From: Emcibacter sp. | Lineage (GTDB): Bacteria; Pseudomonadota; Alphaproteobacteria; Sphingomonadales; Emcibacteraceae | Reading direction: 5' to 3' | DNA length: 64,000 bases | NCBI GenBank assembly: GCA_021741205.1 | Contig: JAIOYI010000011.1 | Span: 28,736-92,735, forward strand | Shown here: piece by piece, positions 37,774 through 47,260 of the stretch | Layout: the number at the start of each line of letters is the position of its first letter | Position numbering within the stretch: position 1 is the stretch's first letter | Notes under the pieces: model-generated | What the model saw: the letters and a program-made list of their open reading frames with translations, nothing else | Database searches by the model: none | Told to the model about the DNA's origin: nothing | Translations under genes and position numbers: made by a program

Positions 37774-38571
37774 TCATTCAATAATCGTGATTTGTTCAGG
37801 ATGGGTAACTTCAATCATGGGGCCATTATAGGACTTAAGCCATCCTCTTGCTTCAATTTTTTTTCCCTCTAAATTATCAATTGCCATGGTGGCTTTGGCG
37901 AATTCATGGGCGGCCTTTGATTTTATAACGATAGTAAAATCATCGCGCCAGTTATCGCCAAAATTCAAATATATGGTGCTGCGCACTTTGGCGATATCTT
38001 TGACCGTCCCTGTGATAATTTGAAAGCTGTTGTTATAGCGTTCTGCTGTTGTTTGATCCTTTGGCTGATAATAGTCGAGCGCCCATATTCCAGCTTTTGT
38101 TTTTCTAGCTTTTTTTTCGTAAGCCAGCATTTCAGGAAGGGCAGCGCGGTTATCGGGAAAGCTATAGACCCTTGCCATGCCCTGTTTTAACATTTCCCCT
38201 TGTACCCATAAACCATTATCTAAAAACAGATGAGCCAATGATCGTCCATATCTATCCTGTTTTTGTCCGCCAAAATAGAGCGTGACAAATTTATGAAGTA
38301 CAAGGTCGGATAAACTATCCTTTGATTGATCACTTAAGGGCCATTTTATAAAATTTTTCCGCCCAAGGGGCAATTTCGGCGCCTGAATACCAACCAATCT
38401 TACTCTTGTTTGATCTTTTAAAATAACCGTATCGCCGTCTACGACAGTGATGACCTCTTCATGGATTGACTTAATAAGTTGTTCACGTATGTCTTCCTGC
38501 TCGGCGTAACATGGCCATAAAAATAAAAAAAACACAAAAAATGAGGCTGTAATCTTGGGCATATTTCTCAT
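37774..38571 (-). CDS. Exported thermonuclease-family (SNase-fold) protein with altered active site
   Basis: A 265-residue protein with a signal peptide (ITASFFVFFLFLWPCYAEQ) and an SNase/TNase domain: VVDGDTVILKDQTRVRLVGIQAPKL, then DRYGRSLAHLFLDNGLWVQGEMLKQGMARVYSF. The two arginines of the active site appear to be kept, but in the usual R-x4-D-x2-E pattern the Asp reads Gln and the Glu reads Lys (VRLVGIQAPK). A C-terminal OB-like segment (ITGTVKDIAKVRSTIYLNFGDNWRDDFTI) follows. It may bind rather than cut nucleic acid. It sits between the M48 gene and a membrane protein gene in one run. Confidence 0.85.
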   Translation of the reverse strand: MRNMPKITASFFVFFLFLWPCYAEQEDIREQLIKSIHEEVITVVDGDTVILKDQTRVRLVGIQAPKLPLGRKNFIKWPLSDQSKDSLSDLVLHKFVTLYFGGQKQDRYGRSLAHLFLDNGLWVQGEMLKQGMARVYSFPDNRAALPEMLAYEKKARKTKAGIWALDYYQPKDQTTAERYNNSFQIITGTVKDIAKVRSTIYLNFGDNWRDDFTIVIKSKAAHEFAKATMAIDNLEGKKIEARGWLKSYNGPMIEVTHPEQITIIE

Positions 38572-38577
38572 TTTCTT

Positions 38578-39276
38578 TTATTCTTTTTTTCTCTTGGGTT
38601 GAGGAGAAAGAAGCTTATATTCTGCTGTTACCTTGGTAAAGCGAATAGCAAGAGCAAAGGCAAGCATTATAGGGGACATGATCAGTATGAACATTTGGAT
38701 GGCGGTTTTCTCCTTTTCTTTGATGTTGATTAAATGAAGATTTCTTTTGCTGTTATATTGTTCGATACGGTGGCTCAATATTTTTTGCTCTACAGTGGAA
38801 ATAATCATAGAATATTGATTCAATCCCTCTGTCATGGTGGACGGTAATTCAGGAAAAATTTCTTTATTCTTTTGATTGAGATTAAGAATATTAATTTGGC
38901 GTTCTAGCCAATCGCAAAGCTTGAAATATTGTGTTTCTGTTAAATTCTTTTCTTTAAGTAATGTGGCTTCAGAACAGATAAGTTTTTGATAATTGGTATA
39001 CCAGCCTCTCACGTCGCTCAAAGACTGTGCAACCGATGTCTCATTATTGGTATAAAAATTTTCCGCCCGATATTGTTTGGCTTGCCCCACAAGACCCAGT
39101 GTGGAGAGAAGAGCCAGAGTGAGCCATAAATAATCCACCACTTTCCACGCCTTAAGACTTAAGGGAAACCATAAAACAAAGATAAGATGGAGAAAGAAAG
39201 TGAAGAAGATAAATATGCCAATAACCCAATAGATATTTGAGGCATATTCTAAAAGATTGACGTCCCATTCTTTCAT
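38578..39276 (-). CDS. Hypothetical membrane protein with periplasmic domain
   Basis: A 232-residue protein with two N-terminal helices (IYWVIGIFIFFTFFLHLIFVLWF, VDYLWLTLALLSTLGLVG), a hydrophilic helical stretch of about 120 residues and a C-terminal helix (AIQMFILIMSPIMLAFALAIRF) followed by a basic tail. No family recognised. ATG 39276 is preceded by AAAGGAAA. It stops six bases before the nuclease gene, so the membrane protein, nuclease and M48 protease probably form one operon concerned with the envelope. Confidence 0.75.
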   Translation of the reverse strand: MKEWDVNLLEYASNIYWVIGIFIFFTFFLHLIFVLWFPLSLKAWKVVDYLWLTLALLSTLGLVGQAKQYRAENFYTNNETSVAQSLSDVRGWYTNYQKLICSEATLLKEKNLTETQYFKLCDWLERQINILNLNQKNKEIFPELPSTMTEGLNQYSMIISTVEQKILSHRIEQYNSKRNLHLINIKEKEKTAIQMFILIMSPIMLAFALAIRFTKVTAEYKLLSPQPKRKKE

Positions 39277-39447
39277 CAAATTTCCTTTTGCTTGGTTCAA
39301 AAATTTATAACCACTTATAGCATATAAGACAGGTGATAGGTCAAAAAATGGTGGCCATTGTACGAAATTTCATTGTGAAATTTATATTGCATCACGCTTC
39401 TCATATGCTAGTCTATATTCTTTTAAATCAATTATAGGGATAAAATT

Positions 39448-40770
39448 ATGAGAAAAACAATGATGACTGCCTTGAGCGTTGTCTTAATGACGGGTTCCGC
39501 TGTGGCAGGGGATACTATAAAACAATCTGTTACCAAGGATTACGATAATTATTTGTCTGATTTGTTTGTTTATTTTCATAAAAATCCAGAACTCAGCCTT
39601 CGGGAAACCAATACCTCGGCTCGCCTTGCTAAGGAATTAAAGGCGGCGGGTTTTGAGGTGACGACTGGTGTTGGTGGCACGGGCGTTGTGGCCATTATGA
39701 AAAATGGTGAAGGGCCTATGGTCATGATGCGAGCCGATATGGACGGACTTCCAGTAGAGGAAAAATCTGGGCTTTCTTATGCCTCCAAGGCCACACAAAA
39801 AGACCCTATCACAGGAAATATTGTGCCTGTTATGCATGCCTGCGGTCATGATGTTCATATCACAAGCCTTGTGGGAACCGCACGGCGTATGGCGGCCATG
39901 AAGGACAAATGGTCTGGCACGCTTATGTTAATCGGGCAGCCCGCCGAGGAAAGGGTCATGGGGGCAAAAGCCATGATGAAGGATAATTTATGGCAACGCT
40001 TTGGCAAGCCTGATTACGCCCTTGCCTTTCATGTTAGTTCAGAAGGTGAGGCAGGTATTATCAATGTGTCCGAAGGCTCCCCCTATGCAGGAGCAGATTC
40101 TGTTGACATCATTATTCATGGTATTGGCGCCCATGGGGCCGCCCCTCATGCGGGCAAGGATCCCATTGTTCTAGGCAGCCAGATCGTTCTTGCCTTGCAG
40201 ACACTTGTATCCCGTGAATTATCTCCCCGTGAGCCAGGTGTTGTGACCGTTGGCTCCTTTCATTCAGGCACCAAACATAATATTATCTCTGACGAGGCTC
40301 ACTTGCAGTTGACGGTACGCAATACTAATCTTGAAACCAGAAAATTACTTTTGGATGGTATTAAACGTATTGCGGTTAATATGGGGCGGGTTGCGGGACT
40401 ACCCGAGGATAAATTACCAGAAGTGATTGTTTCTGATGAATCCGTGCCACCAACCATTAATAATGGAGACCTTGCAAGACGGTTAAAGATGACGTGGAAG
40501 GCAAATATGGGCGATGATGCGGTTGTTGATATTCCCACAAGAAGCATGGGGGCTGAGGATTTTCCAGCCTTTACCACAGACCCCGCTATTCCAAGCGTTT
40601 ATTTTTCTATTGGTGGAACACCAAAAGAAGCCTTTGAGGCTGCTAAGGCGGGTGGTCCTGCGGTGCCGAGCCATCATTCACCTCTCTTTAAGATTACACC
40701 GGAACCCGCCATCGAAAGTGGGGTCACGGCCACGGTTTATGCCTTACTGGATTTGATGGCTAAGAAATAA
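39448..40770 (+). CDS. Exported M20 family amidohydrolase (hippurate hydrolase-like)
   Basis: A zinc-dependent amidohydrolase of 440 residues with a signal peptide (MRKTMMTALSVVLMTGSAVAG), so it is periplasmic or secreted. Metal-site motifs: VMMRADMDGLPVEE, MHACGHDVHITS, GQPAEERVMGAKAM, FHVSSEGEAG and a C-terminal HHSPLF. The dimerisation domain begins near DSVDIIIHGIGAHGAAPH. Related enzymes cleave N-acyl amino acids or IAA conjugates. Next to gabT and gabD, it might release amino compounds for uptake, but that is inference. Confidence 0.92.
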   Translation: MRKTMMTALSVVLMTGSAVAGDTIKQSVTKDYDNYLSDLFVYFHKNPELSLRETNTSARLAKELKAAGFEVTTGVGGTGVVAIMKNGEGPMVMMRADMDGLPVEEKSGLSYASKATQKDPITGNIVPVMHACGHDVHITSLVGTARRMAAMKDKWSGTLMLIGQPAEERVMGAKAMMKDNLWQRFGKPDYALAFHVSSEGEAGIINVSEGSPYAGADSVDIIIHGIGAHGAAPHAGKDPIVLGSQIVLALQTLVSRELSPREPGVVTVGSFHSGTKHNIISDEAHLQLTVRNTNLETRKLLLDGIKRIAVNMGRVAGLPEDKLPEVIVSDESVPPTINNGDLARRLKMTWKANMGDDAVVDIPTRSMGAEDFPAFTTDPAIPSVYFSIGGTPKEAFEAAKAGGPAVPSHHSPLFKITPEPAIESGVTATVYALLDLMAKK

Positions 40771-40789
40771 TTTCCTCGTCTTTAAAGCT

Positions 40790-40827
40790 AAAAAATATGG
40801 CCTTCTGTCAAGAGACAGAGGGCCATA
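40790..40827 (-). terminator. Bidirectional terminator between the M20 gene and gabT
   Basis: TATGGCCTTCTGTC and GACAGAGGGCCATA pair over 14 bases with one G-U wobble and a 4-base loop. On the minus strand the stem is followed by six T, a standard terminator for gabD-gabT. It is also the only hairpin after the M20 gene. Confidence 0.85.
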
Positions 40828-40843
40828 AGATTTAAGGGCAACA

Positions 40844-42130
40844 TTATTTTGTGAGCTTAAGCAGTGCCTTATGGATAATATCCAAACCTTCCTTTAAATG
40901 ATCATTGCTGATGGTGAGGGGGCAAAGGAAACGTATGACATTGCCTCTTGTTCCGCATGACAGAAGAATAAGGCCGTCTTTTGCAACTTGATTGACCAAT
41001 GCCTTAGTAAGGTCCGCATCAGGCTTTGAATTATCATTATCTTTCACCAGTTCAAGTGCCACCATAGCACCAAGACCCCGCACCTCACCAATACAGGAAA
41101 GACGATTATCTTGCGCCATGTCTTGAAGAGAATTCTTGATCATATTACCAATTTCAAGGGATCTGTTCAGAAGGTTTTCCTGCTCAATCACCTCCAATAC
41201 AGCAAGCCCTGCAACACAGGCGAGGGGAGAACCCGCATAAGTCCCACCAAGACCACCGGGTCCTGCTGAATCCATGATGGCGGCCTTGCCCGTTACGGCG
41301 GATAAGGGAAAACCACCCGCCAAGCTTTTTGCGATGGTCATAAGGTCTGGCTCAATATCGGCATATTCGGTGGCAAAGATTTTTCCGGTACGGCCAAATC
41401 CTGTCTGAATTTCATCCATAATGAGCAAAATGCCATGGTGATCACATAGTTTACGCAATTTTTGCAGGAATGACGATGAGGCGATATTAAAGCCACCTTC
41501 ACCCTGAACGGGCTCTATAATAATGGCCGCTACCCTTGATGGATCAAGATCGGCTTTGAACATATTTTCAATAGCATCCATGCTGTTCTGTTCGGTAATG
41601 CCATTATAAGAACAAGGGAAAGGCGCATGAAATATTTCAGAAGGAAAGGGACCAAATCCCGTTTTATAGGGAACCACTTTGCCAGTGAGAGCCATGCCCA
41701 TCATTGTCCGACCATGGAAGGCACCGCTAAAGGAAATAATGCCAGAACGTCCCGTATGGGCGCGGGCAATTTTAACGGCATTTTCAACGGCCTCGGCGCC
41801 TGTTGATAAAAAGATTGACTTTTTAGGCGTTGTGCCAGGGGCAAGTTTATTCAGCTTTTCCGCAAGCTCAATATAGCTCGCATAGGGTGTGACCTGAAAA
41901 CAGGTATGGCTAAAATTTTCGAGCTGTTCCCGTACTGCTTTCAAAATATGGGGGTGATTATGACCCGTGTTGACCACGGCGATACCGCCTGCAAAGTCGA
42001 TGTATCTTTTGCCTTCCTCATCCCATATTTCAGCATTTAAAGCCCTTTTTGCAAATATGGGATGCAATGTTGCAACCCCTCTTGCAACAGCATTTTCTCT
42101 CCGAGTTTGAAAGTCTTGATTGCGTGACAT
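40844..42130 (-). CDS. gabT: 4-aminobutyrate-2-oxoglutarate aminotransferase
   Basis: PLP-dependent class III aminotransferase of 428 residues, predicted to convert GABA to succinic semialdehyde. Motifs: YIDFAGGIAVVNTGHNHPHI, STGAEAVENAVKIARAHTGR, the Asp in LLIMDEIQTGFGRTGKIFA and the PLP lysine in LMTIAKSLAGGFPLSAV. The next gene upstream is gabD, ten bases away, which supports GABA over other omega-amino substrates such as 5-aminovalerate, though both are possible. Confidence 0.94.
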   Translation of the reverse strand: MSRNQDFQTRRENAVARGVATLHPIFAKRALNAEIWDEEGKRYIDFAGGIAVVNTGHNHPHILKAVREQLENFSHTCFQVTPYASYIELAEKLNKLAPGTTPKKSIFLSTGAEAVENAVKIARAHTGRSGIISFSGAFHGRTMMGMALTGKVVPYKTGFGPFPSEIFHAPFPCSYNGITEQNSMDAIENMFKADLDPSRVAAIIIEPVQGEGGFNIASSSFLQKLRKLCDHHGILLIMDEIQTGFGRTGKIFATEYADIEPDLMTIAKSLAGGFPLSAVTGKAAIMDSAGPGGLGGTYAGSPLACVAGLAVLEVIEQENLLNRSLEIGNMIKNSLQDMAQDNRLSCIGEVRGLGAMVALELVKDNDNSKPDADLTKALVNQVAKDGLILLSCGTRGNVIRFLCPLTISNDHLKEGLDIIHKALLKLTK

Positions 42131-42140
42131 TTTAATATCC

Positions 42141-43601
42141 TTACGTTAATCCGCCCATACATAAATATTTGATTTCCAGATAGTCATCGGTACCGTATTT
42201 GGAGCCTTCTCGTCCGTTGCCAGATTCTTTTACCCCGCCAAAGGGGGCGGCTTCCGAAGAAATAATACCTTCATTAATTCCAACCATGCCATATTCAAGC
42301 GCCTCAGAAACCCGCCAGATCCGCCCAATGTCACGGGCATAAAAATAAGATGCCAAGCCATAAGGTGTATCATTGGCCAGTTTTATGACCTCCTCCTCAC
42401 TGGAAAATTTATAAAGTGGGGCAACGGGGCCAAATATTTCTTCGGAAAAACAGGCCATATCACGGGTCACATTGGTCAATATGGTGGGTTGATGAAAATG
42501 GTGGCCAAGAGCATGAGGTTCGCCGCCCAATAATATCTTAGCACCCTTGCCTGTGGCATCGGCAATGATGCGGGTGACTTTTTCTATGGCAGCCTTATTG
42601 ATCAGCGGGCCAATAGCCACGTCCTTTGTGTCAAAGCTTCCGACATTTAGGCGCTCGACCTCGATCTTTAATTTTTCCGCAAAGGCATCATAGACCCCTT
42701 CTTGAACAAAGATACGATTGGCACAAACGCATGTCTGACCGGCATTCCTATATTTGGAGGCTATGGCGCCTTTGACAGCAGCGTCAAGATCCGCATCATC
42801 AAACACAATGAAGGGTGCATTGCCGCCAAGTTCCATAGATAGTTTCTTGACGGTATCTGCGGATTTGCGCATTAAAATTTTTCCAACGGCGGTGGAGCCC
42901 GTAAAGGACAGTTTGCGAATGACCGAGCTTTGGCAGAAAATATCCCCTGCCATGGCGGCATCTTTCGTCACAATAACATTCAAAACGCCTTCTGGAAATC
43001 CAGCTTGTTTGGCAAGCTCAGCCAAGGCCAAGGCGGACAAGGGTGTTTCCTCGCTTGGTTTTATAATGACCGTGCAGCCCACAGCCAAGGCGGGGGCGAC
43101 TTTGCGGGTGATCATGGCGCTGGGAAAATTCCACGGTGTTATGGCCGCAACCACACCAATGGGTTGCTTTAGGGTAAGGATTCTTTTGTCGGAAGATGCG
43201 GCAGGAATAATATCGCCGTATATGCGCCTTGCTTCCTCGGAAAACCATTCCACATAGGAGGCGCCGTATAAAATTTCGCCCCTTGCTTCTGCCAAGGGTT
43301 TTCCCTGTTCGAGGCTTAAGATAAGGGCAAGATCATCGATATTTTCTATGATCAAATCATACCATTTGCGCAGCAATATTGCCCGAGACTTTGCCGGCAG
43401 ACTACGAAAGCTTGGAAAAGCTTTTTCTGCACTGGCGATCGCCAAATGCACATCGGCCTCTGTGGCATTTTCCACAGACATTAAGGGTGCGCCGTTTGCA
43501 GGATTGGTGACGTTGAAGCTTGTTCTGCCGTCGCCTTTAACCCATGTCCCGTTGATGAAAGAAGATTTATGCAACAGGCTTTTGTTTTTTACTCTATCCA
43601 T
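42141..43601 (-). CDS. gabD: Succinate-semialdehyde dehydrogenase
   Basis: NAD(P)-dependent aldehyde dehydrogenase of 486 residues that oxidises the GabT product to succinate. The cofactor loop is SFTGSTAVGKILM, the general base Glu is in KKLSMELGGNAPFIVFDDADLD and the catalytic Cys in YRNAGQTCVCANRIF, a GabD-type sequence. I use ATG 43601 behind TTGGGA; an in-frame TTG lies five codons earlier. It forms a pair with gabT, downstream of a LuxR-type gene in the same direction. Confidence 0.95.
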   Translation of the reverse strand: MDRVKNKSLLHKSSFINGTWVKGDGRTSFNVTNPANGAPLMSVENATEADVHLAIASAEKAFPSFRSLPAKSRAILLRKWYDLIIENIDDLALILSLEQGKPLAEARGEILYGASYVEWFSEEARRIYGDIIPAASSDKRILTLKQPIGVVAAITPWNFPSAMITRKVAPALAVGCTVIIKPSEETPLSALALAELAKQAGFPEGVLNVIVTKDAAMAGDIFCQSSVIRKLSFTGSTAVGKILMRKSADTVKKLSMELGGNAPFIVFDDADLDAAVKGAIASKYRNAGQTCVCANRIFVQEGVYDAFAEKLKIEVERLNVGSFDTKDVAIGPLINKAAIEKVTRIIADATGKGAKILLGGEPHALGHHFHQPTILTNVTRDMACFSEEIFGPVAPLYKFSSEEEVIKLANDTPYGLASYFYARDIGRIWRVSEALEYGMVGINEGIISSEAAPFGGVKESGNGREGSKYGTDDYLEIKYLCMGGLT

Positions 43602-43690
43602 AGTCTTAAATCCCAATAAAAATAATACGGTAATATAAACCTATTTCAGAATAGGTCATATATATCCAAAGTTATAGGGTAAAATGGGCT

Positions 43691-44518
43691 TTAAGCGGTG
43701 TGACGATGATATTTTATGAGAGGGTCTTCATCGTTATTGTGCTTTATATGGGACAGGGCATCAATAAAGAGGGAAAATAATTCCGTCTGAGATCCAATAT
43801 CAAGCTTGGTATATATGTTGCTGCGGTGCAGTTTAACGGTTCCTGGCGCAATTTTCATTTTTTGGGCGGTTGATTTTGCGGAATGGCCTTTTAAGAGGAA
43901 ATGCATAACCTCACGTTCTTTTTCCGTTAAAATAGATTTGCCGAAATTAGTCATACCCCGTGCAAATTGTTCATTGGTCTCATGTTTCTTGCGATCTATT
44001 TTTGCCCAGTAGGTGGCACAGAAATATTCGACAATAGGGATAAGGTCATGGAGTATTACCTTGTCCTTTTTGCTAAAACGTCCTTTTTTCTTTGTTCGGC
44101 CTAGGGCTATAACCATAAGGTTATTTTCATCAAGGGGGAAAAAATAATTCAATTCATCCACAAGCCCAGAATTTTTATAATATTTGTGGTAATATTCACT
44201 TTGACGGAAATGGTCGGGCGCAATTTCCTTGAGATGATATAGACCAACCGCCTTATGGTTAAGAGAAAGCTGATAGAAGGGGTCAAGTAGGTAAGCCCCA
44301 TCCAGATATTTGGCAAGGGTATTATCCCGTTCAGGATAATTTAATTGCTCAAAAAGAACGTCTGGAATTGCCTGTTTCCGATAACAAAACAGGATAAAGC
44401 TATCGATGGGAACGGCCTTGGAAATCAAACCAAGCAGATGAGACGGCGCATTGGGTTCATCAATATCATGGATCATTTTAATGATATTTTGGTACAATTC
44501 TCTCTGTTTAGAACTCAT
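43691..44518 (-). CDS. LuxR-type HTH regulator, likely for the GABA module
   Basis: A 275-residue regulator. The C-terminal GerE/LuxR HTH is clear (LTEKEREVMHFLLKGHSAKSTAQKMKIAPGTVKLHRSNIYTKLDIGSQTELFSLF, about residues 196-250). The N-terminal 190 residues form a sensor-like region I cannot assign; it lacks the recognisable pattern of acyl-homoserine-lactone binding domains. Position upstream of gabD-gabT and next to the TonB receptor and symporter genes suggests it controls this cluster. Confidence 0.9.
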   Translation of the reverse strand: MSSKQRELYQNIIKMIHDIDEPNAPSHLLGLISKAVPIDSFILFCYRKQAIPDVLFEQLNYPERDNTLAKYLDGAYLLDPFYQLSLNHKAVGLYHLKEIAPDHFRQSEYYHKYYKNSGLVDELNYFFPLDENNLMVIALGRTKKKGRFSKKDKVILHDLIPIVEYFCATYWAKIDRKKHETNEQFARGMTNFGKSILTEKEREVMHFLLKGHSAKSTAQKMKIAPGTVKLHRSNIYTKLDIGSQTELFSLFIDALSHIKHNNDEDPLIKYHRHTA

Positions 44519-44699
44519 AATGCACCTTACCCTAACATCAGGATATTCCTTAAAATTTATATGTCTTGTCTCGCATATAAATATATCTCAGTAAAGCATT
44601 ATATTGGTTATGGGGGGGTGTTTATGGCAAACAAAAACGGAGATTATTGAAATGAAGCAGGAGATGCACGAAGGCACCCCCTGCTCATAATGATAGAAA

Positions 44700-47099
44700 T
44701 TAGAAATTTGAACGGAATGTCAAACCAAATGTCCGTGGTTGGTTGGTGCGGAAGCCAAGACGAGCCCGTCCCCCACGTTCACGGTCAAAGGACAAATTGG
44801 CATTCTCGTCGGTCACATTGTTGACATAAGCCACAACTTCCCAGCTATCCTTGATAAATCCAGCACTGAGATTCAATGTCTGATAAGCATCCAGTTCAAG
44901 ATCAAGAACCGTTGCATCATCACCAGAGGCACCACCGAAAGGCAATCCAGAAACAAATGTTCCCGCACCTGCTTCTTGGTCAGAAGGTTGGGTAAAGATG
45001 CTGCTGCGATGTTGGAAGGTTGATGAAATATAGCCTTCTGCATTATCGCCAAAGGAGTCAAGCGGGAAGCTATAGGTTGCGGTGACACCAATGTTGAATT
45101 TTGGCACAGATGGCAAGCGGTTTCCATCACGAACACCGCCAAGAACAGCGCCGCTGCCGTCTTTTACGGTTGAATCAAATTTGGAATCAAGCAAGCTACC
45201 AGCAACGGAAATATCAAGACCTTCTGTCGGTTGGGCTTTCAATTCAAATTCAACACCCTGTGAATGGGCATCAGGCACGTTGAAAGACACCCGTGATGAA
45301 CATGATCCCGCATCCAATGTCACCTGAAGATTTGAAATTTTGGTATAAAATGCCGCAACATTCAGGGATACATTGCCTGAGTTGAATTTGGCACCCGCCT
45401 CATAGTTCCAAAGTGATTCATCACCATAATCTTGGAAACCACCAAAGATCACCAAATCTTCGGCATTACAAAGTCCTGTATTGAGAACGTCATTCACACC
45501 ACCAAGACGGAAGCCTTTTGAAATTTGCGCATTGACGGTGATTTCATCACTCACGTCATAACTTGCAAGGAAACGAGGCGTAAAGCCATTGGATGATGTT
45601 TTGTCAACCTGACCCACAACGCCACCACTAAAGAGACCAACCTGAGTCATCGTGCGGTCTTCTTTATAGTCATAATAACGACCACCTGCGGTGAAATGGA
45701 ATTCATCGGTCACGTCATAAGTTGCTTCGCCAAAGACCGCAACCTGTTCCAGTGAGAAAGGAAGTTCGGAATAGAAGGGTGAATCAACGGGACCAACGCC
45801 CATGGCAACGGCTTCGGATGTTCCCGCTCCCAACGCATCATCAACATAGGCATCATAACCAGGCGTTGGAAGATACTGTTTATAGGCACGGTCTGTATTG
45901 GAATAGAATACACCACCAACCCATTGCAGCGGGCCTTCACCGTTGGAGCTGATCCGCATTTCTTGGGTGAATTGTTTAACCTTTGTGGTGTCAACCAAGT
46001 TGGACGGCAACATAACGGCTGCATCTGGGAAACCAAGATCAACAGATACGCTACCTGTCAAAGCGCTGGCATCACGGCTGACCAAAATATCACGGTCTGT
46101 ATAGCTAGAGACAGATGTTAAATCAAAGCCGTCAAAATTTACTTCCACATTCAAATCGGCAATCAAGGTTTGATCTTTGAAACCTTCCCTGAGAAGCAGG
46201 AATTGCTGACGTGGACCTAATTGTACGGCTGTGCGTGTTGTTGTGTAGGGGTTGGCATAAAGATTAAAAACCTCTTGGCGGTTATTGCCGTCCATTTTGA
46301 TTTCTTGATAAATAACCCGAGGTGTAATGGTGACATTATCAGTTGGCTGAAGCAACAGAGATACACGTCCACCAGAGCGAGAACCGCTGTTAACATTTTA
46401 ATCAATGCTGCCGCCTTCACGGAGGGCATCAATAAAACCTGCATATTCGGTGTGATATCCAACTGCACGGATAGCGGCTTTATCAGTAGTGATAGGCATG
46501 TTGATCATGGCTTTCAAATGGCCACCTGTGCCGCCGCCGTCAATCACGTTAAGATTGCCTTCTACGCTACCTTCAAATTCATTTGTGTTTGGTTGATTGG
46601 TGATATAACGGATGGTACCACCCACAGAGCCAGATCCAAACAATGTCCCTTGTGGTCCACGCAGAACTTCCACACGGTTAAGGTCATACAAATCAATATC
46701 AGGTGTGAAGAGGGAAAGGGAAATTACGGATTCATCGAGATAAACCCCGACTTGTTCCTTAACACCTGGTTGGTCACGAACGATTTGACCGGCGGAAACG
46801 CCGCGGATAGCAACTTGACTTTGACCGGGGCCTAAGTTTTGGATCATAAGACCCGCCACATTACGGGATAGATCTTCTAGGCTTGTGGCGCCAGTACGTT
46901 GAATGTCGGTTTGTGTTTGAGCATTGATTGAAAAGGGGACATCTTTAATGGTGGAGTCCCGTTTTGTTGCCGTCACCAAAATTTCTTCAATGGTGGCTTT
47001 TTCGGTCTTGCTCTCCTCCGCATAAACGCTTCCCATGATGGAAATGCTGGTTGCAATAGCTGTTCCAGCAAGTATTGAGAATTTCTTTGATATTTTCAT
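44700..47099 (-). pseudogene. TonB-dependent receptor interrupted by one in-frame stop
   Basis: An 800-codon receptor gene read from ATG 47099 to the stop at 44700. The signal peptide, the TonB box and plug (EEILVTATKRDSTIKDVPFSINA, RVEVLRGPQGTLFGSGSVGGTIRY) and the barrel ending in a terminal Phe (GLTFRSNF) are all present in one frame. Codon 234 (46398-46400) is TAA. Sequence on both sides joins without shift: GGSID-stop-NVNSGSRSGGRVSLLLQPTDN. As written, only a 233-residue plug would be made. A one-base substitution from a GAA, CAA or AAA codon is enough to explain it. The rest shows no other damage, so the change is recent, or is a sequencing error. It lies between the LuxR and symporter genes. 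Confidence 0.9.
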
Positions 47100-47211
47100 G
47101 TGTATGTTTCCTCTTATAAAATTAAGGTTTTTGATCCTATAAAATTTTTATAGTGATTATAAAGACGTTATAGATCTTCATTTAGTCAAGTTTTTGGACA
47201 TTGAATTTAAA

Positions 47212-47237
47212 AAAAACGAGACATTTGTCCAAATGTC
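47212..47237 (-). terminator. Terminator of the symporter gene
   Basis: On the minus strand GACATTTG-GA-CAAATGTC is a perfect palindrome followed by TCG and eight T. In RNA the loop would open to about six bases. It starts 24 bases after the symporter stop and separates it from the TonB receptor gene. Confidence 0.8.
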
Positions 47238-47260
47238 GCGCACACAAATAGAGCCAAGCA

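Noticed and set aside
37764..37814. Longer N-terminus for the M48 protease
   Set aside because: It would overlap the nuclease gene and place 17 extra residues before a clear lipoprotein signal; ATG 37763 has a good ribosome site.
43691..44518. Quorum-sensing LuxR receptor
   Set aside because: The N-terminal half shows no recognisable acyl-homoserine-lactone binding pattern and no luxI homologue is in the window.
44700..46355. A separate TonB receptor gene starting inside the window at 46355
   Set aside because: It lacks signal and plug, begins at a TTG without ribosome site, and is in the same frame as the upstream 233-residue piece; the two are one gene with a stop codon.
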